Origin: Myxococcales bacterium FL481
Lineage (GTDB): Bacteria; Myxococcota_A; Polyangia; Nannocystales; Nannocystaceae
Length of the DNA stretch: 54,402 nt
Assembly: GCA_006508105.1 (NCBI GenBank)
Contig: QKPP01000286.1
Span: 1 to 54,402 of the forward strand
Reading direction: 5' to 3'
Position numbers and translations under genes: made by a program. The notes below the pieces were generated by a model that was not told the DNA's origin, ran no database searches, and worked only from the letters and a program-made list of their open reading frames with translations. Within the stretch, counting starts at the first letter, position 1. Each line of letters begins with the position of its first letter. Shown one piece after another: positions 48,501-54,402 of this stretch.

Positions 48501-50645
48501 TTGCCCACTGTGCGGCTCCGCATCGCGCTGATCACTGGTTGTCTCGTGGGCTGTCCGGCCCGCTCACCTCCGCCGGCTGCGCGGAGCGAAGCGGCCGTCA
48601 CGTCGGTCGCGACGTCGGCCAGGCCCCCGCGCGTGGTCGACGATCTCTCGCCCTCGGCCACTCGACCGGCCTGGGGCGCCGTGGCTCGCCCGCCACGGCT
48701 CTCCGACCCCGCGCGCGCTTGGACGCGGCTCGCCGAGGAAGGTTGGTCGCTCGCGGCGGGTCTGTGGACGCTCGAGCCGGAGCTCGGGCTCGGCGGGCCG
48801 GCCCCACGGCTGAGCGACGATTGGCTCCGGCTCGAGCGGGATGCGTGGGGCCGCTACGCGCTCGCAGAGCAAGAGGCCGACGCGCGATCGTTTGCGTTCG
48901 TCGTCGCGCGGCTCGGCGGACGGCGGTCGGTCGCCTGGCTCGCGCAAGAGCTTCGCGCCCTCCCGCAGGTCGACGGTCGCTCCGAGATGGCGCTGCACGT
49001 CCTCGGCCTGTTGTGCGCTCGAGGGTATGCGATCGACGAGGTTGCGCTGGCCGTCGCCCAGGCCGGCCTATCCGCCCGCGACCCGCAGGTGCAGCGCGCG
49101 AGCCGTTACGCACTCCAGCGGTGCGCTCGGTCGTCACCCGACTTGTTCTCCCGCGAGGGCGCCCGACTGCAACTGCGCGATCGCTTGGTCGCCACCGACG
49201 AGCGTTGGGACGAGGGAGGCGGCCGCTTGACCTGGCAGGCGCTCGCCGCCCTGGCTGAAGTTCCCGCGGAGGTGTCACCGACGATTCTCGGAACCGCGCC
49301 GCCACCCTGGCTGGTGGAGGTCGAGGCCGTGCGGGCGCTGTCCCGGCATCCGGAAGGACGCAGCCGCCTGTTGTCCCGGCTCGCCACCTTCGACGTTGAC
49401 GGTGGCTTGGCGGGCCCGCGGGTCCATGTGGTCCTCGAGGCGCTGCGCGGGCTGCGGCCGTACCCGGGTGACTTGTCGGCCTTCACCGAGCGGATCGCCG
49501 CGCACCGAGCCGACCTGATTGGCAAGGGCGAAGCGCCGACGCGAGGCGTCGACTGGGTTGAGTGTGAACTCGCCTGGCGTGACGCGGTGCACGGCGGCCG
49601 CCTCGAGTCACTGGCAGCGTGCGGTCCGAACCTCGACCCGGTGGCGAAAGGCGCTTTGGTTGTCGATGCTCTGACCGCGCAGATCGCCGGTGCGAGCACG
49701 AAGCGACCGATCGATCGCCTGGTTGCGATGGCTGCGGACGCTGACGAAGCGGCGGGTGCCTACGCGCTCGCCGCCCTCGCCGACGTCCAAGGTGGCGGCA
49801 CGGTCGATGCGCTCAGGTCTGCCCTGCTCGGCGGCGATCCGGCCCGGGCGGCAGCCGCCGCCGGAGCGGTGGCGGCTCGCAGCTTGGACGGCTCAATGCT
49901 CGATGACGCGTTCGCAGACGGGTTGTTCGCCGTGGCCGGCCACCCCTCGGAGTCGGCGTGGATCGAAGCTCGGGTCACCGCGATCGAGGCATTGGCCGCG
50001 TTGTACCAAGATGCCTCCCGCGTCCCCCGCGGCTCGCCGCCGGTTGAGACCGCGGTCTCGCACTGGGAGCAGGCGCTCGACGACCCCGCTCTGACTGTGC
50101 GCGCGGCGGCGTATCGCGCGTTGCGAGCGCATGGTCTCGCACCCGATCGCTTCCCCGCCACCGACCTGGTCGCTCCCGCCGACGCAGATGCAGACGCACG
50201 ATCGACGTTGGACGGAGTCCGTGGACTATCGATCGCCACCGACCACGGTGATTTCCGGATCAGCTTTGTCGGTGTAGACGCGCCGCAGAACCAGGCCAAC
50301 CTGGTGCAGCTGGCCGCCGCGGGGTTCTTCGAGGGTACGACGTGGCATCGGGTGGTGCCGGGGTTTGTCACCCAAGGTGGAGATCCGCGCGGTGACGGTT
50401 ACGGCGGGCCCGGTCGTACCGTCCCGTGCGAGCTATCGAATCTGACCTTTGGGAGAGGGGCCGTAGGCATGGCGTTGGCCGGTCGCGACACCGGCGGCTC
50501 GCAGTTCTTCATTACCCACGCCGCTGCCCCTCACCTTGATGGTCGTTACACACTCGTGGGCCACGTCGACGAGGGGATGCCGGTGGTCGATAGACTCCTC
50601 GTTGGCGACGTCATCCATCGGGTGGAGGTCGTGCGCGAGCGATGA
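48501..50645 (+). CDS. HEAT-repeat lipoprotein with C-terminal cyclophilin-type peptidyl-prolyl isomerase
   Basis: A protein of about 714 residues. The TTG at 48501 is preferred because GGAG lies 10 bases upstream; a GTG at 48510 is the alternative. A short signal (RLRIALITGCLVGC) ends in a lipobox. Residues about 60-540 are Ala/Leu/Arg-rich helical pairs of HEAT type (SEMALHVLGLLCARGYAIDE, AAGAYALAALADVQGGGTVD). The last 150 residues are a cyclophilin: FEGTTWHRVVPGFVTQGGDP with the catalytic Arg, then GAVGMALAGRDTGGSQFFIT and HLDGRYTLVGHVDEGM. The core residues for proline cis-trans isomerisation are present. It should act in the envelope, the HEAT part perhaps selecting clients. Confidence 0.85.
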   Translation: MPTVRLRIALITGCLVGCPARSPPPAARSEAAVTSVATSARPPRVVDDLSPSATRPAWGAVARPPRLSDPARAWTRLAEEGWSLAAGLWTLEPELGLGGPAPRLSDDWLRLERDAWGRYALAEQEADARSFAFVVARLGGRRSVAWLAQELRALPQVDGRSEMALHVLGLLCARGYAIDEVALAVAQAGLSARDPQVQRASRYALQRCARSSPDLFSREGARLQLRDRLVATDERWDEGGGRLTWQALAALAEVPAEVSPTILGTAPPPWLVEVEAVRALSRHPEGRSRLLSRLATFDVDGGLAGPRVHVVLEALRGLRPYPGDLSAFTERIAAHRADLIGKGEAPTRGVDWVECELAWRDAVHGGRLESLAACGPNLDPVAKGALVVDALTAQIAGASTKRPIDRLVAMAADADEAAGAYALAALADVQGGGTVDALRSALLGGDPARAAAAAGAVAARSLDGSMLDDAFADGLFAVAGHPSESAWIEARVTAIEALAALYQDASRVPRGSPPVETAVSHWEQALDDPALTVRAAAYRALRAHGLAPDRFPATDLVAPADADADARSTLDGVRGLSIATDHGDFRISFVGVDAPQNQANLVQLAAAGFFEGTTWHRVVPGFVTQGGDPRGDGYGGPGRTVPCELSNLTFGRGAVGMALAGRDTGGSQFFITHAAAPHLDGRYTLVGHVDEGMPVVDRLLVGDVIHRVEVVRER

Positions 50646-51376
50646 CGCTTTGGCTCCTCGGCGGCATCGACCCCACGGGGGGCGCGGGCCTGTGGCGAGA
50701 CAGTTGGGCCGCGCAGGTGTTCGCGCCGGACCTGAGAATCCGCGCGGTGGTGACCGCCTGGACGTGGCAAGGTCGGGGCCAGCGCGCGCGCGCTCAGGGG
50801 GCGGACCTGGCACATTTTCGCGCCAATTGTCACGGCCTGGCCGACGCGCAGGCCGTCAAGATCGGTTTGCTGCCGTCCGCGGTCGCGGTCACGCTCGCCG
50901 CGATGCACCACGGCGCCCGACCGTGGGTCGTCGACCCGGTGCTCGGTGCCACCTCGGGCGGGACGTTCGACGTATCGATGGCGGCCCTGGTGGCGCTGCG
51001 GCGAGATCGCGTGGTCTTCACGCCGAACCAAGCGGAGGCGCAAGCGCTCCTGGGAACCGGCGCGGAGCTCTCCACGTCGCAGCTGCACGCCTTGGCGCGC
51101 CAGCTGTCGCCTTCGCCGGTGCTGGTTAAAAGCGCCCGGCAAGACACGACCTCCGTCGCCGACGTCCTGATCGCGGGTCACAGTGAGCGGTGGTTCGTGC
51201 GATCGCGTCAGCCGGGACCGGATCCGCGGGGCACGGGTTGTGCGCTCTCCACCGCCATCGCAGCTGGGCTCGCACACGGTCGCTCACTCGTCGCCAGTAT
51301 CGACGCCGCAACAAAGTGGCTGGACGGTCGGCGTACTCAGTTAAGGAACGTGGGCGGGGGCCACCACTTCCGGTGA
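50642..51376 (+). CDS. ThiD-like phosphomethylpyrimidine/ribokinase-family kinase
   Basis: A 244-residue kinase that starts inside the cyclophilin stop (ATGA overlap). It shows the ThiD/PdxK pattern: GGIDPTGGAGLWRDSWAAQV, QAVKIGLLPSAVAV, RPWVVDPVLGATSGGTFD, VVFTPNQAEAQALLG and the anion-hole block DPRGTGCALSTAIAAGLAHG with the GTGC catalytic region. ThiD phosphorylates hydroxymethylpyrimidine (and HMP-phosphate) for thiamine synthesis. No other thi gene is nearby and several positions are divergent, so substrate assignment is uncertain. The end overlaps the convergent LRR gene by 36 bp. Confidence 0.8.
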   Translation: MTLWLLGGIDPTGGAGLWRDSWAAQVFAPDLRIRAVVTAWTWQGRGQRARAQGADLAHFRANCHGLADAQAVKIGLLPSAVAVTLAAMHHGARPWVVDPVLGATSGGTFDVSMAALVALRRDRVVFTPNQAEAQALLGTGAELSTSQLHALARQLSPSPVLVKSARQDTTSVADVLIAGHSERWFVRSRQPGPDPRGTGCALSTAIAAGLAHGRSLVASIDAATKWLDGRRTQLRNVGGGHHFR

Positions 51377-53275
51377 TTCGGCCCCGGGCGCCGTGCTTGC
51401 GGTGGGATGCAAGCGCGTGCCGCTGAGGTCGATGGCCACGAGCTTGGGGAGCGAGGCGAGGGTCGGGGCCGCGGCCTCGGACACGACCGTGCCGGCGAGG
51501 TTGAGACGCTCGAGCTCATGCAGTGAGCGGAGGTGCTCCACGCCGGTGTCGGTCACGAGCGTGTGGTCTAGCCGGAGCTCTCGCAGGCCCGATAGACCGG
51601 CGAGATGCTGCACCCCTTCGTCGACGACGTCGGTGTGATCGAGCTCGAGCACCTGCAGGTTCGTCAGGCCCGCGACATGGGCGAGTCCCGTGTTGGTCAC
51701 TCGCGTGTGATGCAGACGCAGCGTCTGCAGGCCGACGAGGCCGGCGACCGCACGTAATCCGGCATCGGTGATGCGCGTACCTCCCAAGTCGAGTTCTCGC
51801 AGTCGCGTGAGATTCGACAGATGCTGCGCATGCTTGTCGGTGAAGTCCGGGGCATCGAACTCCAGCACCTCGAGGTGCGCGAGGCGGTTGAGATCGGCGA
51901 TATTCGGGGTGGCGAGCTCAACTCGTTCGAGCCGGAGACGGCGAAGGTGAGCGAGCTCGGCCAAGGCGGTGAACATCGAGCCCCCCACGGGAGCGTGGGT
52001 CACCCGCAACTCCTCGAGATGCTCGAGTCGCGCGAGGTGCTCCCAGCCCGCGAGGGAGATGTTCGGTTGTCGCAGATCGAGTTGGCGCAGATTGGCGAGC
52101 AGCCGAAAATGGCGCAGGCCGGCGTCACCGAGCCGTGGGCAGGCACAGATGACCCGCTCGAGGGGGAGGTGGCGCAAGTAGAGCGGACTGTGGTCGTTGA
52201 ACCTCCCGCTCTCCCAGTGCAAGCGCCGCAGCTTCTCGAGCGGCTTGACGAGATTGAGACCGTAGTTCCCGACCGCGGCATCGCGCACCGTCAGTGATTC
52301 GAGGTGACGCGACTCGGACACGGCCTGCATCGTCGAGTAGCGGATCCATCGGCCTTCCAGCTCGAGCTCGACGAGTTGCCGGCTGTCGGAGATGAGGTCC
52401 GTAAGTGGCGTGTCGCGCTCCAGCTCGCGCAAGGTCAAACGCTGTAGGGCGAGTTGTCGTGCCAGTGCTTTGACGCTGACCTCTGGCGCTTGCACCCGCG
52501 TCAGGGAGAGTGCGGACAAGTGGGGGAGTGTCGTGAGGGCCTGCGCAACTCGCCGGTCGATCTGGATGTCGACCAGCTCAAGTTCGAGCAGCGTGCCCGC
52601 GAACGTGGTGACCAACTCCAGCACCAAGGCATCACAAGAGGCCAATCGGATGCGACGAACGCGGGGCATGGCCTGCGCGAGCTCGACCGGACTCGGTAGC
52701 CCGCAAAGCGCGTCGTCGGTGGCATCGGGCCGTACGACGGCGAGCGGCCCCGGTCCGAGCTCGAGATGCTCGACGTCCATGTAGTCGCGGTAGCGCGCGA
52801 GATCGGAGCGGTGACGCACGGCGAGTCGGCTTGGGGCGCGGGCTCGTGCGGCGTGCGGCGGGGCTTGTTCGGGGGGCACCTCGGGGCGGTCGGGGCGTGC
52901 CAATCGCGGGCCCGCGTCGTAGTCGTCCGCGATCTCGAACGCTTCGATCGGCGGGGCGTCATCTCCACAGCGGGGCCCCGTGCAGGCCGACGGCGAAGCG
53001 ACGGTGAGCAAAGCCAGCGCCCAACGGCGTGCGTGTCTTGCGATGTCCGGGCGCCTCGCCTGCTCGTGCGCGATGAAGCCGAGGGCAAGCCCGCTCTCCC
53101 CCGGAGACGGGGGCAGACGCGATCTCCGTGTCGCTGGAGTCAGGACCCGGCTCGAGAGTGCGGCGAGTGGCGTGCGGACGGTTCCAACCGCGATCTTGCC
53201 GTCGCGATCGGTCGGCGTGCCGGTGGCTTCGCGGGGCGAGAAACCTAAGCGTGAGCGCATGACACGAAGGCGCAT
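51341..53275 (-). CDS. Leucine-rich-repeat protein, probably membrane-anchored or lipoprotein
   Basis: About 644 residues from the ATG before RLRVMRS; the start is uncertain (another ATG at 53260, and the frame opens to 53401). A hydrophobic segment ending SPSAC (WALALLTVASPSAC, residues about 82-96) could be an uncleaved anchor or lipoprotein signal, oddly far from any start codon. The rest is LRR: about 17 units, the last ones with a 24-residue period of the form L-x-x-L-x-x-L-x-L-x-x-T-x-[IV]-T-D-x-G (LRELDLGGTRITDAGLRAVA, LQTLRLHHTRVTNTGLAHVA). This resembles GALA/RI-type LRRs used in protein binding. It has no catalytic domain. Confidence 0.75.
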   Translation of the reverse strand: MRLRVMRSRLGFSPREATGTPTDRDGKIAVGTVRTPLAALSSRVLTPATRRSRLPPSPGESGLALGFIAHEQARRPDIARHARRWALALLTVASPSACTGPRCGDDAPPIEAFEIADDYDAGPRLARPDRPEVPPEQAPPHAARARAPSRLAVRHRSDLARYRDYMDVEHLELGPGPLAVVRPDATDDALCGLPSPVELAQAMPRVRRIRLASCDALVLELVTTFAGTLLELELVDIQIDRRVAQALTTLPHLSALSLTRVQAPEVSVKALARQLALQRLTLRELERDTPLTDLISDSRQLVELELEGRWIRYSTMQAVSESRHLESLTVRDAAVGNYGLNLVKPLEKLRRLHWESGRFNDHSPLYLRHLPLERVICACPRLGDAGLRHFRLLANLRQLDLRQPNISLAGWEHLARLEHLEELRVTHAPVGGSMFTALAELAHLRRLRLERVELATPNIADLNRLAHLEVLEFDAPDFTDKHAQHLSNLTRLRELDLGGTRITDAGLRAVAGLVGLQTLRLHHTRVTNTGLAHVAGLTNLQVLELDHTDVVDEGVQHLAGLSGLRELRLDHTLVTDTGVEHLRSLHELERLNLAGTVVSEAAAPTLASLPKLVAIDLSGTRLHPTASTAPGAESPEVVAPAHVP

Positions 53276-53697
53276 CTTAGACCCGCGCGAGTGCGCGGTG
53301 TGAGGTCCACGCCGCGAACCTCCACTTTGTCGACGAGCTGGGGCTGCCCGATGAGTTGGAGCGACGCTGAGGACCGGGTTCGTCGACCACCCCACCCCCA
53401 CCCCATCGCCAACGCTTCGAGGCGGGTGCTGAGCGGCCGATGACGGCTCCCATCACGGCTCGGGGCGGCGGCCGGGTCGGAACAGATAAATGCGGCGAAA
53501 ACGGCGCGCTTCGACGGCGAAAAACGCGGGGGTCGAGGCTGGAGGGCGGACATGTGGGCAGGTCGGTCTCCCGTGCGGTGCCGGCGTGAGACGCTCGCGA
53601 ACCCCAGAATTCGCGCGAATTTCTCACACTGTGCGCGATCTGGGCGGCGTAGCAAGCGCGTGCCAGAAGGGCTCGGTCTCGCTCTTGGATCGCGCCT
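53276..53697. other. Intergenic region with a G-quadruplex-like tract
   Basis: About 420 bp upstream of the LRR gene (leftward) and of the small gene (rightward). It holds the C-rich tract at 53387-53404. No gene was found. Confidence 0.5.
53387..53404 (-). other. G-quadruplex-forming tract on the minus strand
   Basis: Plus strand CC-A-CCCC-A-CCCCC-A-CCCC; on the minus strand GGGG-T-GGGGG-T-GGGG-T-GG. It lies about 112 bases upstream of the LRR start on that gene's coding strand. Confidence 0.5.
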
Positions 53698-53726
53698 TTG
53701 ACGCTCGTCGTGGGTTCTTGTAGAAC
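53698..53726 (+). promoter_or_regulatory. Strong promoter with palindrome overlapping the -10
   Basis: TTGACG, 17 bases, TAGAAC, about 30 bases before the start codon of the next gene. GGGTTC-TTGTA-GAACCC (53712-53728) is a perfect 6+6 inverted repeat covering the -10, as expected of a repressor site. Confidence 0.6.
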
Positions 53727-53756
53727 CCCGCCACGTCCTTTCAACAGGAAACCTCG

Positions 53757-54086
53757 ATGGCAGCTATGAGCAGAATCGAACGAGTTTTGCGCCACGACGG
53801 CATTGTGGCAGTTCTCGACATGACCGCTGAGCAAATGGGCGGAGAGCCTTCTTGGGTTGGCGACGATCGCTGGAAGCCGATCGTCTTGGAGGCGGTGCGT
53901 CTTCGGCACATCGCCAACGAGCCCTCGATCCGCGTGCTTGTCGGAGACCACGCGGTGCTGGTGTCCGGCGACGAGAAGCACGTCGTGGGCGTCGTCTTCA
54001 TCAAGGGCCACCCCGTCGTCAAGTCGGTGGTCCGCATGGTTCGCCAGCTGCTTCGTCCCGCGAGCCCGCAGCCGGCTGCGCTGTAG
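53757..54086 (+). CDS. Small hypothetical protein (109 aa)
   Basis: Starts MAAMSRIERVLRHDGIVAVL after a clear AGGAA Shine-Dalgarno. It is alpha/beta in character (WKPIVLEAVRLRHIANEPSI, RVLVGDHAVLVSGDEKHVVG) and ends in an amphipathic basic helix (HPVVKSVVRMVRQLLRPA). The closing H-P-V-x-K-S-x-x-R-M-x-R pattern is one I have seen at the ends of myxobacterial roadblock-like proteins, but I cannot name the family. No signal peptide. It has its own well-formed promoter with a possible operator. Confidence 0.65.
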   Translation: MAAMSRIERVLRHDGIVAVLDMTAEQMGGEPSWVGDDRWKPIVLEAVRLRHIANEPSIRVLVGDHAVLVSGDEKHVVGVVFIKGHPVVKSVVRMVRQLLRPASPQPAAL

Positions 54087-54140
54087 CCGAGGCCGGACCG
54101 CGCGGTGCACGGGTCTCGCTGAACGGAGTCGTTCGTAGGC

Positions 54141-54158
54141 CCGGCCGCGTGCGGCCGG
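54141..54158. terminator. Strong GC hairpin after the small gene
   Basis: CCGGCCGC-GT-GCGGCCGG, effectively a 7-bp stem with a four-base loop, 55 bases past the stop. It has no T-run, so it is a probable weak terminator. Confidence 0.4.
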
Positions 54159-54288
54159 CTGCGAAGCACGCGTGAGCGAGGCGACCGCGGATCGAGCCCG
54201 CGGGTGACCCCGCGAGGCCGCCCGCTCGCGTCACTGCGCAAATAATCAGGCGAGGTCTCGTCTCACGTGACTGAGGCGTCGCCGGGCT

Positions 54289-54308
54289 GGCCTCGGACGG
54301 ACGAGGCC
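54289..54308. other. 7-bp hairpin just upstream of tRNA-Leu(UAG)
   Basis: GGCCTCG-GACGGA-CGAGGCC, ending nine bases before the tRNA; a processing or regulatory role is possible. Confidence 0.3.
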
Positions 54309-54317
54309 GTGGCCCTC

Positions 54318-54399
54318 GCGAACCTGGCGTAATTGGTAGCCGCGCTGGATTTAGGTTCCAGTACCGCAAGGTGTCCGGGTTCGAGTCCCGGGGTTCGCA
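54318..54399 (+). tRNA. tRNA-Leu(UAG)
   Basis: An 82-base class II tRNA: acceptor GCGAACC/GGTTCGC, anticodon stem CTGGA/TCCAG with loop TTTAGGT and anticodon TAG at 54352-54354, variable arm TACCGCAAGGTG, and T arm CCGGGTTCGAGTCCCGG. CCA is not encoded before the window ends. Confidence 0.96.
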
Positions 54400-54402
54400 C
54401 GA

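Overview
The window is high-GC bacterial chromosome. It most resembles a predatory/gliding-type Myxococcota (former deltaproteobacterial) genome, possibly a Nannocystis/Haliangium-like lineage. That placement is inferred from several features: TPR lipoproteins, a protein combining an FHA domain with the AgmX/PglI C-terminal domain, a Cys-rich lipoprotein with a Gly-Asp linker, a multihaem lipoprotein, and the deltaproteobacterial order rpsP-KH-rimM-trmD-rplS-yraN. No rRNA, CRISPR, transposase or phage gene was seen.

Layout. 1-4.3 kb: a large minus-strand membrane protein with an acidic 'RTI' repeat tail running off the left edge, a small unknown gene, and a Cys-rich lipoprotein. 4.4-7.4 kb: korA-korB (2-oxoacid:ferredoxin oxidoreductase). 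7.5-13.4 kb: a TroA-like secreted protein, nadA, and a cytochrome-rimO pair. 13.4-16.9 kb: the translation operon rpsP, khpA, rimM, trmD (with a long C-terminal extension), rplS, yraN. 17-29.7 kb: a locus that reads as a gliding/Nfs (Glt) core: three exported TPR proteins, a small exported protein, an FHA/three-helix/TonB-like protein and a TPR lipoprotein. 30.9-42.5 kb: one gene for a 3883-residue cytoplasmic TPR solenoid.

42.6-46.3 kb holds a minus-strand sensory operon (small membrane protein, periplasmic ligand-binding-like protein, membrane histidine kinase, single-domain response regulator). 46.7-54.4 kb carries a methyltransferase-like/coiled-coil protein, tRNA-Leu(CAG) with a strong terminator, a small beta-rich protein, a HEAT-repeat cyclophilin lipoprotein overlapping a ThiD-like kinase, a leucine-rich-repeat protein, a small gene behind a promoter with a palindrome over its -10, and tRNA-Leu(UAG).

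The most interesting part is 17-42.5 kb. The exported TPR proteins and the FHA/TonB-like protein would form an envelope-spanning complex like the Myxococcus Glt/Nfs core. The giant cytoplasmic TPR protein could be its scaffold. No TolQR-type motor (AglRQS) or outer-membrane barrel is in the window, so what the complex does here is open. Protein functions are assigned by reading motifs; no database search was possible.
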